Assembly: GCF_029989365.1 (NCBI RefSeq)
Contig: NZ_JAPRAQ010000008.1
Coordinates: 248,001-312,000, forward strand
Origin: Bradyrhizobium sp. Arg816
GTDB taxonomy: Bacteria > Pseudomonadota > Alphaproteobacteria > Rhizobiales > Xanthobacteraceae
Direction of reading: 5' to 3'
Length of the DNA: 64,000 nt
This document shows positions 54,038-62,075 of the stretch, in pieces (position 1 is the stretch's first letter; each line of letters starts with the position of its first letter). The position numbers and the translations under genes were made by a program. The notes beneath the pieces were generated by a model. It was not told the origin of the DNA, ran no database searches, and saw only the letters and a program-made list of their open reading frames with translations.

Positions 54038-55813
54038 ATGCTTCGCATCGTCCTCTTCCTCGTCCTGATTGCGCTGGCGGCGGCCGGCGCGGCCTGGGTT
54101 GCCGATCAGCCCGGCGATCTCGTCCTGACCGCGGGCGGTTTCCGCGCGTCAACGACGCTTCCGAGGTTCGTGTTTCTGCTCGGCATCTTTGCAGCGGCGG
54201 TCGTGCTGGTCTGGAGCATCGTGACGATGATCTGGCGCGCGCCGGGACGCCTGCGCCGCCGCCGTCATGAGAAACGCCATGCGCGCGGCCGCCATGCCAT
54301 CACCCACGGCCTGCTCGCGATCGGTCATGGCGATACCGCCCTCGCCCGCCGTCACGCCGATACCGCCCGGCGGCTGGCCGCGAACGATCCGCTCGCACTG
54401 CTGCTGCACGCGCAGTCGGCCCAGCTCGAAGGCAATCGCGACGAGGCCCAGCGCGTCTTCCGCGTCATGGCCGAGCGTGAGGATACCCGGCTGCTCGGCC
54501 TGCGAGGCCTGTTCATCGAGGCGCAGCGCGCCGACGATGCGGTCGGCGCCGTGATGATCGCGGAGGAGGCGATCAAGCTGTCGCCGTCCTCGACCTGGGC
54601 CTCGCACGCGGTGCTCGGCTTCCGCTGCGCGCGCGGCGACTGGAGCGGCGCACTCGCGATCCTCGATTCGAATCTGTCCGCGGGCCTGATCGACAAGGCG
54701 GCCTATCGCCGCCAGCGCGGCGTGCTGCTCACGGCCCGCGCGCTGGAATTGGAAACCATGGACCGCGACGTGGCGCGCGAGAGCGTGATGGAGGCCATCA
54801 AGCTCGCGCCGACGCTGGTGCCGGCCGCGGTGCTCGCGGCCAGGTTCGAGAGCGAGGCGCATCAGGTGCGGCGCTCCATGAAGCTGGTCGAGGCCGCGTG
54901 GCTCGCCAATCCGCATCCGGATCTTGCCGACGCCTACGCGCATGTGAAGCTCGGCGACTCCGCGCGACAGCGCTTGCAGCGGGTCGAGACGCTGGCGGCC
55001 AAGACGCCGGCCGACAAGGCGGGCCATGTCGAGGGCCAGCTCGCGATCGCGCGCGCCGCGATCGACGCCTCCGAGTTCGCCCGCGCGCGCGCGGTGCTGG
55101 CACCCTACGTCAATGATCCAACCCAGCGCGTCGCGCTGCTGATGGCCGAGCTCGAGCGTACCGAGCATGGCGACGGCGGCCGTGCCCGCGCCTGGACCCT
55201 GCGCGCGGTGCGCGCCCGCCACGATCCGGCCTGGACCGCGGACGGCTATGTCAGCGACCGCTGGCGTCCGGTCTCGCCGGTCACCGGCCGTCTCGATGCC
55301 TTCCAGTGGCAAACGCCGGTCGCGAGCCTCCCCTCCGACAAGGGCGCCACGATCGAATCCTCGGCCTTCGAGGAAGCCATGCTGGCCGCGCCGCCGCCGA
55401 AGCGGGTGACGGCGGCCCCGAGCGAAGCCCCGGTGGAACCGCCGGCGGCTGCACCGGATCCGCTGCCCGCCGCACAGGACAATTCGCCTCCTGAGGCCAA
55501 GGAGACGACCGGCGAGGCCGCCAAGGAAGAGCCCGCGGTCACGCCGGCCGCCGAGCCGGTCAATCCCGCCCCTGAGACGGCCGAATCATCGCCGGAGGCG
55601 GCAACGCCGGTGTTCCGGACCCGTGCCGACCTCGGCAAGCCTGCGCCGGCCCCGATCCAGGCCGTCATCCCGATCGTCCGCGCTCCCGATGATCCCGGGA
55701 TCGATGACGAGGGTCCGAGCGATGAATTTGCGGAACAAATCGGCACGCCCAGAACCCATGCAAAGGCCCAGGCCGGCGGCTGGCGCGGATTCTGGTCCCG
55801 CTGGGGCGCGTAA
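54038..55813 (+). CDS. HemY N-terminal domain protein (TPR, heme locus)
   Basis: 591 residues from the ATG at 54038. Two transmembrane helices (about 3-18 and 45-63) flank GDLVLTAGGFRASTTLPRFV, the HemY_N signature. The cytoplasmic part (about 80-440) is made of TPR-like repeats. The last 150 residues are a Pro/Ala/Glu-rich tail. This HemY is unrelated to protoporphyrinogen oxidase; it accompanies hemC/hemD and is probably an assembly scaffold. It is expressed with hemD and mitofilin (gaps 65 and 37 bases). Confidence 0.92.
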   Translation: MLRIVLFLVLIALAAAGAAWVADQPGDLVLTAGGFRASTTLPRFVFLLGIFAAAVVLVWSIVTMIWRAPGRLRRRRHEKRHARGRHAITHGLLAIGHGDTALARRHADTARRLAANDPLALLLHAQSAQLEGNRDEAQRVFRVMAEREDTRLLGLRGLFIEAQRADDAVGAVMIAEEAIKLSPSSTWASHAVLGFRCARGDWSGALAILDSNLSAGLIDKAAYRRQRGVLLTARALELETMDRDVARESVMEAIKLAPTLVPAAVLAARFESEAHQVRRSMKLVEAAWLANPHPDLADAYAHVKLGDSARQRLQRVETLAAKTPADKAGHVEGQLAIARAAIDASEFARARAVLAPYVNDPTQRVALLMAELERTEHGDGGRARAWTLRAVRARHDPAWTADGYVSDRWRPVSPVTGRLDAFQWQTPVASLPSDKGATIESSAFEEAMLAAPPPKRVTAAPSEAPVEPPAAAPDPLPAAQDNSPPEAKETTGEAAKEEPAVTPAAEPVNPAPETAESSPEAATPVFRTRADLGKPAPAPIQAVIPIVRAPDDPGIDDEGPSDEFAEQIGTPRTHAKAQAGGWRGFWSRWGA

Positions 55814-55912
55814 GGCACATTTCGAAGCCCGCTCCACCTTGCCAATTCGGGCCACGCCCGATATCAGGAGCGCGCGTATCGGGACCGGCATTGCCGGGTC
55901 CCGGCAGGGTTC

Positions 55913-55988
55913 GCCGCAATAGCTCAGTTGGTAGAGCACGTCATTCGTAATGACGGGGTCGGGGGTTCGAATCCCTCTTGCGGCACCA
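55913..55988 (+). tRNA. tRNA-Thr (CGT)
   Basis: 76 bases including the encoded CCA. Acceptor stem GCCGCAA/TTGCGGC, D stem GCTC/GAGC, anticodon stem CGTCA/TGACG with loop TTCGTAA giving anticodon CGT (reads ACG), T arm GGGGG-TTCGAAT-CCCTC. The 3' end touches the stop of the convergent methyltransferase gene. Confidence 0.97.
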
Positions 55989-55989
55989 T

Positions 55990-56811
55990 TTATCGCTCTG
56001 ATTTTTCGTCGTTTTCCCCGCCGTTGTTTCGTCCTCGCTCCGATGCAGCCTCGCCGCGAGACGGCATACCATTGCCTCGGACTTTGCGCAGGCTTTCGAC
56101 TTCCCACAGCGCCAGTTGCCGCCGGTCGAACGGTGGGACGTAGTCGTCCAGCACCTTGATCGGCGGCGGGAAGTTGTAGGGCGGAGCGTTCAGATCGATG
56201 GAGAAGAAGTCACCCGTGCGGATCGCACGATTTCGGCCAGCCGGGTAAGTGGTGGTCAGGAGATACTTGATGTTGGATCGAAGAATGTTGTCGATTGCTT
56301 GAAAAATCATCTCTTCGGAAAGATGAATGAAGCAATCGCGGCAGAGCAGCAGGTCAGCTTCCGGGAGCGGATCGTTGCAGAGATCGATCCGGAGGAACGT
56401 GCGATCTGGGCGACTGTATTGGTCACCCGTTCGCGCAATCAGTTCCGGAACGATGTCTCCCCCAATGTAGCGAGAAATTGGAAGTTCGATCTTCGACAAC
56501 CAATGAAAATCACCGCAAGGCAAATCGAGCAGGGTACGGATCCCGAGGTCGCCAACCAGACCAGGAAGGCTTTCCCGCACCCTTTGGGTATTGTGCAGCG
56601 TGGATCCGCCGCCGGAAGCGGTTTCCTTGTAACCCCAGACGTTGCGACGATAGATCTCGCCGAACACCTCGCCAGGCGTTCCACGGAGATTGCGCACCAT
56701 CTGCGTGCGCAACCAGATCAGCGCGGGCTCTGGTAACGTCTGGCGCGCGATGTCGATAGCCGTCGAGAAAAAGGCCGTCTGACGTAACCAGTCTGCAAAC
56801 TTGTCGAACAC
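55990..56811 (-). CDS. Class I SAM-dependent methyltransferase
   Basis: 273 residues from a GTG at 56811 with GGGGG a few bases upstream. Motif I is LLDLPCGDFHWLSKIELP and the next acidic strand ends YIGGDIV, then DLLLCRDCFIHLSEEMIFQAI as motif IV; TRTGDFFSIDLNAPPYNFPPP-like sequence follows. An N-terminal region (ADWLRQTAFFSTAIDIARQT) resembles those of methyltransferases in sugar-modification clusters. Base composition and codon use look lower in GC than the surroundings. The stop codon is one base from tRNA-Thr, suggesting insertion at the tRNA. Confidence 0.82.
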   Translation of the reverse strand: MFDKFADWLRQTAFFSTAIDIARQTLPEPALIWLRTQMVRNLRGTPGEVFGEIYRRNVWGYKETASGGGSTLHNTQRVRESLPGLVGDLGIRTLLDLPCGDFHWLSKIELPISRYIGGDIVPELIARTGDQYSRPDRTFLRIDLCNDPLPEADLLLCRDCFIHLSEEMIFQAIDNILRSNIKYLLTTTYPAGRNRAIRTGDFFSIDLNAPPYNFPPPIKVLDDYVPPFDRRQLALWEVESLRKVRGNGMPSRGEAASERGRNNGGENDEKSER

Positions 56812-56833
56812 ATCGCCCCCGTATTGTCGCAAG

Positions 56834-57490
56834 CTAGACCCGCGCGAACCTGAATTGTTGCGTGCCGCGCTCGGTGCGATCCGGGCTCCGCTCAGTGATG
56901 CGAAATCCCTCATGGGCCTGGATGAATGCTTGCTCGGAGATCCAGTTGCGCTCGTATCTGACGAGCTTCTCCCTGGAGGCGAGCGACGACCCTGGGCCGT
57001 TGTCGCTGAGGTACGATGTCTGAACCTCTCGCCGGGTCTCTTCGCTGATCGGAACGCGGTACCATGCCAACGTTGCCGGCCGAACCGTGCACAGCGTTCT
57101 GACGGTTTCCAATGCATCCGGGACGTATTGTATGGCCCCATTCGAGTGGATGAGATCGACACTGCCGAGCCAGTCGGCGGCCTGGTCGATGCGCTCGAAA
57201 AACATCAGCCTATCGGTGCCAAGCTCCTTGGCGCGCCGCACCATTGCAGGCGTCTCAACCACCGCCCATCGAATGTCCGGGCATTGCCGGCGCGCCACCT
57301 TGTAATGCAGGCCAGCGCCGCCGCCGAAATCCAGAACCGTGTTCATGCCCGCGACCAGCGGCCAGTCGCTGTCCGGGTTGTAGTTGATTGTCTTCAGGAA
57401 AATCGTTTCGACCAGTTCAGGATTCTCGTACCCCTGAACAACCTCTCGCGGCGGCAGCAGCTTACGCTTCACTCGCTGGATGAAGGTCAT
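56834..57490 (-). CDS. TIGR04325-family methyltransferase
   Basis: 218 residues from the ATG at 57490. NTVLDFGGGAGLHYKVARR is the SAM-binding glycine loop, RWAVVETPAMVRRAKEL the following acidic strand, and DLIHSNGAIQYVPDALE motif IV. The family (LIC12133-like) occurs in surface-polysaccharide clusters of Leptospira and others. It lies 22 bases upstream of the second methyltransferase on the same strand, so they probably form a two-gene operon that shares the atypical composition. Confidence 0.82.
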   Translation of the reverse strand: MTFIQRVKRKLLPPREVVQGYENPELVETIFLKTINYNPDSDWPLVAGMNTVLDFGGGAGLHYKVARRQCPDIRWAVVETPAMVRRAKELGTDRLMFFERIDQAADWLGSVDLIHSNGAIQYVPDALETVRTLCTVRPATLAWYRVPISEETRREVQTSYLSDNGPGSSLASREKLVRYERNWISEQAFIQAHEGFRITERSPDRTERGTQQFRFARV

Positions 57491-57774
57491 ACGGGCGGAC
57501 TCGGCACGCCTTTTGATACGTGTCGAGCGTCTACCACGATCAGAAACATTCGGAAACAATCGTGAAACGCGCCATCCTGCGCGGCGCGTCCTAGGCTTTC
57601 ACCGGGATGTCTGCGCGATTCCGAGACCTTTCCGGACGTGACGTCGCGGGTTTACCGCCGCGGATGCCTGATCGCGGATTCAAGACCGAGCGCGCAGTCT
57701 ATGTGATGCCAGTCACGTAACCCCCGTCGTGAGTCCCCTAGTCTCGCGGTCTCGCAAACACGGGGAGATTTCAC

Positions 57775-58149
57775 ATGCGCAAGATCATTCTGGTGGCCGC
57801 CATGGTCCTGGCTTCTGCATCTGCCCATGCCGGCGACCGCAGCCTGTCACTGGCCACGGCAACGGCCGCTCCGCAAGCCACCACGACCACCGCGCCGACG
57901 ATACAAATCAGCGAAGTCGCGCCAGCCACGGAAGCTCCGAAATACGTCGATCGTCCGCCGGCAGTCTCGGCCCCTGCTCCCGCCGTGGCGACGACTCCTG
58001 CCGTGACCGCGACAACGACGACCTCAGCGCCGGTGACGACAAGCAAGCCCGCCACGAAGACGGCGAAGGCGGGCAAGCCGAAGCACAACCGCAGCTGGAC
58101 CGAAGGCCGCATCATCAGCGAGCTGCATCGCCACGGCATCTACTGGTAA
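57775..58149 (+). CDS. Small secreted Thr/Pro/Ala-rich protein
   Basis: 124 residues. A clear signal peptide (about 1-20, ending SAHAGD) is followed by an 80-residue low-complexity region of Thr, Ala, Pro and Val. A compact basic C-terminus (NRSWTEGRIISELHRHGIYW) looks folded and conserved. GGGGAGA lies about seven bases before the ATG. I do not recognise a family; the shape suggests a periplasmic or surface protein with a stalk and a short terminal motif. Confidence 0.75.
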   Translation: MRKIILVAAMVLASASAHAGDRSLSLATATAAPQATTTTAPTIQISEVAPATEAPKYVDRPPAVSAPAPAVATTPAVTATTTTSAPVTTSKPATKTAKAGKPKHNRSWTEGRIISELHRHGIYW

Positions 58150-58172
58150 GCCGCTGCTCGCTACAAAAGCAA

Positions 58173-58196
58173 ATGGCCGGGCAAGAGCCCGGCCAT
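58173..58196. terminator. Hairpin between convergent secreted-protein and deacetylase genes
   Basis: ATGGCCGGGC-AAGA-GCCCGGCCAT is a perfect 10-bp stem with a four-base loop. The minus-strand side continues into a T-rich stretch, so it best serves the deacetylase gene. Confidence 0.8.
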
Positions 58197-58222
58197 GCGC
58201 GCATTGAGGAAGCGTTTCGGGC

Positions 58223-59284
58223 TTACTGCGACACCGTCTGCACCACGCTCGTTATCGGACGCGTGTTCGTGCTTGCGGTCGGCACCTTCATATCTTTCAT
58301 CAGCGCCTCGTCATATTCCGGCAGCGTCTGAAGCGTCGTCTTCGCTTTCATCTGCACGACCTTGTATCCGCCGGCCTTGAGCCGCGCGAGCAGCGCCGGC
58401 ATCGCTTCGCCGGTGTGCTTCTGGAAGTCGTGCATCAGGATGATGCCCTTGCCGAGCTTGTCGAGCCGCGTCATCACCGTCTCGACGATCTTCTCCGGTG
58501 TGGCACCCTTCCTGAAGTCGAAGGAGTCGATGTCGGTCGAGAACATCGCGACGTTGCGGGTGCCGAAATAGCTCACGATCGCCGGATTGTGCTGAAGCTG
58601 CGGGAAGCGGAAGAACGGCGCGGGGTTGGCACCGAGCGCGAATCTCACCGCACTGATACCCTTTTCGACCTCGTCCTTGGCCTGCTGCTCCGTCATCTTC
58701 TTGCCGTTCAGGTTGACATGCGACCAGGTGTGCGTGCCGACCGTGTGGCCCTGGGCCAGCACCTGGCGCAGGATTTCCGGATGATAGGTCGCGTGCTTGC
58801 CGACCGAGAAGAACAGACCCTTGGTGCATTCATCCGCGAGCGCCTTCAGCACTGCGGGCGTGTTGACCGGCCAGGGACCGTCGTCGAAGGTCAGCACGAC
58901 CTCCTTGTCGGTGAGGAAGTCGAACTGCTTGAAATGCTCGAAGCCGAAGCCGGGTCCGCCGGTGGTGTCGATCTCGACCACGCGGGCAACGCCCAGCGCG
59001 TTCGGATTGGCACAGGTCGACCGCTGCTGCACCGGCATGGCCGGAGCGGGCGCAGGCGCCGCTGCCTGAGCAACTGCCGTCGGCCTGGCCGCGATCGCCG
59101 CGGTGGTCTCGACGTCATCCTTGGCCGCGAGCTTCGCCTGTGCCGGCAATTGATCGGCGGCACGGGCGGCCGTTGTTTTGGGGGCGCCCTGATCGGCGCG
59201 CGCGGAATAATAAAACCAACCGCCGGCGGCGATCACGACCGCCGCAACTACACTGGCCAGCATCAGGCCCAACGCATTACGCAT
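58223..59284 (-). CDS. Polysaccharide deacetylase (NodB homology) protein
   Basis: 353 residues from the ATG at 59284. One N-terminal transmembrane helix (about 8-27) and an Ala/Pro-rich linker (to about 100) precede the NodB domain. Its metal and catalytic motifs are intact: VVLTFDDGPWP (Asp-Asp), GHTVGTHTWSHVNL (His...His) and a late LMHDF histidine. It removes acetyl groups from a cell-surface or peptidoglycan N-acetylglucosamine polymer outside the inner membrane. The real substrate is unknown. Confidence 0.92.
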   Translation of the reverse strand: MRNALGLMLASVVAAVVIAAGGWFYYSARADQGAPKTTAARAADQLPAQAKLAAKDDVETTAAIAARPTAVAQAAAPAPAPAMPVQQRSTCANPNALGVARVVEIDTTGGPGFGFEHFKQFDFLTDKEVVLTFDDGPWPVNTPAVLKALADECTKGLFFSVGKHATYHPEILRQVLAQGHTVGTHTWSHVNLNGKKMTEQQAKDEVEKGISAVRFALGANPAPFFRFPQLQHNPAIVSYFGTRNVAMFSTDIDSFDFRKGATPEKIVETVMTRLDKLGKGIILMHDFQKHTGEAMPALLARLKAGGYKVVQMKAKTTLQTLPEYDEALMKDMKVPTASTNTRPITSVVQTVSQ

Positions 59285-59412
59285 CGCTATTCTTTCCAAT
59301 TACGCAACCAACCCGGCGGAATCTCCCGCGCGACGAGCCATTAATGCGAAGGAACAGTTAACGTGACACCAACACGACGGCGTTTGAGCCGGATTTTCAG
59401 CGAGGTGCACCA

Positions 59413-59428
59413 TGTGACGGAGGTCACA
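59413..59428. promoter_or_regulatory. CRP-type palindrome, site 1
   Basis: TGTGA-CGGAGG-TCACA is a perfect match to the TGTGA-N6-TCACA consensus of CRP-family regulators. Its centre is 117 bases upstream of the Cys-rich protein start at 59538. Confidence 0.45.
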
Positions 59429-59442
59429 GAGGGCGGGCGACC

Positions 59443-59458
59443 CGTGACCGTCATCACA
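59443..59458. promoter_or_regulatory. CRP-type palindrome, site 2
   Basis: CGTGA-CCGTCA-TCACA matches the same consensus with one mismatch and is centred exactly 30 bases from site 1, about three helical turns, on the same DNA face. Confidence 0.4.
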
Positions 59459-59537
59459 GTGGAAACTGTTTTGCCGGAGCATCGTAGTTCCCATCAACAA
59501 CGGGGCCCGCTTCCGGCGACGCCCATGGGAGCTTCAA

Positions 59538-59846
59538 ATGGCTAAGTCTTTTTCTGCCGAAACGCTGACCAGTAGGATCCGCGACGCCAGCTTGGCTCTG
59601 GGCCTTGCCGCCATCGTCTCGATCGTCGCGACGACCTCGAGCTTCGCCTTCTCGGCCGAGGCGCAGCAGCAGTGCACCGGCGATGCCTTCCGCCTGTGCT
59701 CCTCGGAAATCCCCAACGTCCCGAAGATCACGGCGTGCATGATGAAGCATCGTTCCGACCTGAGCGCCGGCTGCCGCGCGGTGATGGACAAGGACCTCGC
59801 AAAGGGCGCCTCACGCAAGGTCGCTGACGCCCAGGACAAGCAGTAG
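59538..59846 (+). CDS. Secreted Cys-rich repeat mini-protein 1
   Basis: 102 residues. A long hydrophobic export segment (about 18-39, ending FSAEAQ) precedes a single four-cysteine module: C46, C54, C67, C79 (spacing 7, 12, 11), with DAFRLCSSEIPN and LSAGCRAVM around them. This matches the GLG1-type Cys-rich repeat, expected to form two disulfides in the periplasm. Function is unknown in bacteria. A similar module is encoded 163 bases downstream. Confidence 0.82.
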   Translation: MAKSFSAETLTSRIRDASLALGLAAIVSIVATTSSFAFSAEAQQQCTGDAFRLCSSEIPNVPKITACMMKHRSDLSAGCRAVMDKDLAKGASRKVADAQDKQ

Positions 59847-60008
59847 GACAACGCGCAACCGCGATCGTTGTTGGCTCCCATCGCGATGTGCTCTCGGCGT
59901 CAAGCCGGGGCCACGCGCGCCAGTCCCGCTCGGCAATAAAGCCGTTGCGGCTCCGGGATCGTCGCACTAGCTTCCCCCGCACATCCTTGGGGTAAGAGGC
60001 ATTACGCG

Positions 60009-60224
60009 ATGACCAGATTTCTTTTCATTGTTTCTTTGATTCTGTGCGCATCGAGCGTCTCGGCGCAACAGCAGCCCGGCCACGATGCCTGCGCGCGCGA
60101 TGTGACGCGCTTCTGCCGTGCCGTGATGAACAATGGCGATGGCGCCGTGCTCGCTTGCCTCAAGCAGAACCGCACCCGCCTCAGCAAAGCCTGCGACAAG
60201 GTGCTGACGGATCACGGGCAGTAG
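60009..60224 (+). CDS. Secreted Cys-rich repeat mini-protein 2
   Basis: 71 residues. A signal peptide (1-19, ending SSVSAQ) is followed by one Cys-rich module with C28, C36, C50, C62 (spacing 7, 13, 11), nearly the same pattern as the protein at 59538-59846, and shared DxxxFC and LSxxC elements. One module per protein makes these among the smallest forms of the GLG1-type repeat. The stop is 26 bases from the convergent MFS gene. Confidence 0.85.
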   Translation: MTRFLFIVSLILCASSVSAQQQPGHDACARDVTRFCRAVMNNGDGAVLACLKQNRTRLSKACDKVLTDHGQ

Positions 60225-60250
60225 GGGTTCTCGTAGCTACGCAGCAAAAC

Positions 60251-61939
60251 CTACGTGCTGCTTCCCGCCGCGCTCGCGACCACAGGCAGCACCTCGGCGC
60301 CGGCACGATCCGGCGTCTCTTCCTTCCAGCGCACCGAGCCGAACGGACGCTCCAGCATGCGGCGGATCCGCACCGGATCGGGGCCGATATGGAAATCGAT
60401 CGCCTGCTGATGCAACGCGCGTTCGGACTGCGTCGAGCGGTTGCGCTGGCGCAGATAATCGAGCCAGGTCGGACAGTGGTAGCGCTCGGTCCACAATTCG
60501 GGGTCCGCGATGTCGCGCGCAATCGACCAGCCATAGGCGCCGTTGCGCTGCCGGGAGAGCTGCACGTCCTGCATCACATTGTGGAAGGCGCGCGCGTTCT
60601 CTTGGCTCACCCTATATTCGATCTCGACCACCAGCGGCCCGCTGCGCGCCGTCAGCGACAGTTTGACTTCCGGATCGGCCAGCACGTCCGCGTCCTCGTT
60701 GCGGGCGCCGACGCGCGGCATCGCCAGCCAAATGCCGAGCACCGGCGAGATCAGCATCAGGCTGGCGGCCGTGAGCAGCGCGACCTCGACGCCGGCATAA
60801 TCGGTGAGATGGCCCCAGCCCCAGGCGCCGATCGCGATGCCGCCGGATATCGAGGCCTGGAACGCCGCGAGCGAACGGCCCGCGACCCAGCGCGGCGCCG
60901 AGAGCTGCACGCCGATGTTGAACAGCGCGACGGCGGCCATCCAGACCGCACCGGCGAGCACAAGCGCCGCCGCCGTCAGCACCGGCTCCGTGCTCACGGC
61001 AAGCGCGGCCATCGCGAATGCCATCGAGATGGTGCAGGCGCGGATCGCGGCCTCGCCGCTCATGCGCTTGCGCAATTCATGGATGTTGAGCGCACCGACG
61101 ACGGCGCCCATGCCGAAGGCACCCAGCATGATGCCGTAGGTCTGCGCGCCGCCATGCAGCAGGTCGCGCGCGATCAGCGGCATCAGGGCCATGATGGCGC
61201 CGCCGATCAGGCCCATCACCAGCGTGCGCAACAGCACGATCTTGATCGGCGGCGAATTGGTGATGTAGCGGAAGCCCGAGACCATCGCGCGGTTGAGCTT
61301 CTCCCGCGGCAGGCGCGAGGGCTCGGTGCTGCGCCGCCAGAGCAGCAGCACCACCAGCAGCGGCAGATAGAGGATCGCGTTGCAGGCAAACGCCGCCACC
61401 GCGCCGAGCGAGGCGACGATGACGCCGCCGACCGCGGGACCGAAGCTGCGTGCAATATTGTAGCTGATGCCGTTCAGTGCGACGGCTGACGGCAGTGATT
61501 CGGGCGGGACCTGCTCGCTGACCGAGGATTGCCACGCCGGCCCGAACAGCGCATTGCCGCTGCCCACTACAAAGCAGAAGACGAGCAGCGTTTCCGGAGT
61601 GATCAGCTTGAGCCAGGCCAGCACCGTCAGCGCAGTCGCGCCGATCAGCGCGATCGCGAGCGAAATCAAGGTCACGATCCGCCGGTCATACATGTCGGCG
61701 ATGGCGCCGGCCGGCATCGAGATCAACATGATCGGCAGCATCAGCGCGGTCTGCACCAGCGCCACCTTGTCGGCCGAGGCCGCCATCTGCGTCATCGCCC
61801 AGGCCGCGCCCACGCCCTGGATCAGGAGGCCAAGATTGGAGAGCAGGCTGGCGAGCCAGATGCGCCGGAACACGGTGTACCGCAGGGGTGCGGCGATGCC
61901 GTCGCCGGCGAATTTCTGACGGTTCGGCTGCTCGGTCAT
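60251..61939 (-). CDS. MFS exporter with C-terminal soluble domain (DUF894/EntS-like)
   Basis: 562 residues from the ATG at 61939. Twelve membrane segments (about 25-420) of the EntS-like exporter group include AGAIADMYDRRIVTL in loop 2-3 and NALFGPAWQSSVSEQVPPE. An additional 140-residue C-terminal soluble part has EIEYRVSQENARAFHNVMQDVQ, resembling an antibiotic-monooxygenase-type ferredoxin fold. The fusion is known in the DUF894 family. It probably exports a siderophore-like or other small molecule; no biosynthesis genes are nearby. Confidence 0.88.
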   Translation of the reverse strand: MTEQPNRQKFAGDGIAAPLRYTVFRRIWLASLLSNLGLLIQGVGAAWAMTQMAASADKVALVQTALMLPIMLISMPAGAIADMYDRRIVTLISLAIALIGATALTVLAWLKLITPETLLVFCFVVGSGNALFGPAWQSSVSEQVPPESLPSAVALNGISYNIARSFGPAVGGVIVASLGAVAAFACNAILYLPLLVVLLLWRRSTEPSRLPREKLNRAMVSGFRYITNSPPIKIVLLRTLVMGLIGGAIMALMPLIARDLLHGGAQTYGIMLGAFGMGAVVGALNIHELRKRMSGEAAIRACTISMAFAMAALAVSTEPVLTAAALVLAGAVWMAAVALFNIGVQLSAPRWVAGRSLAAFQASISGGIAIGAWGWGHLTDYAGVEVALLTAASLMLISPVLGIWLAMPRVGARNEDADVLADPEVKLSLTARSGPLVVEIEYRVSQENARAFHNVMQDVQLSRQRNGAYGWSIARDIADPELWTERYHCPTWLDYLRQRNRSTQSERALHQQAIDFHIGPDPVRIRRMLERPFGSVRWKEETPDRAGAEVLPVVASAAGSST

Positions 61940-62075
61940 ATCCCCTTCCATATGGGCTGGCAGAAGTGGTCTCAGGTGATTCCGGCAGGCTCAGTGATGC
62001 CCGCGAAAGTCCTTCGCTGTCCAGTGGTTAGGCCGGTATAAGCGGTACAAAGAGATGGTTTTGCCGGAGAAACAT

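Noticed and set aside
57491..57774. A second copy of the tRNA-Thr 3' end as the far border of the methyltransferase cassette
   Set aside because: No stretch matching the T arm/acceptor end was found by eye.
59363..59545. A 60-codon frame from a GTG, overlapping the start of Cys-rich mini-protein 1
   Set aside because: It has a weak possible ribosome-binding site but no recognisable domain. The CRP-like sites inside it are an alternative explanation, so I left it unannotated.
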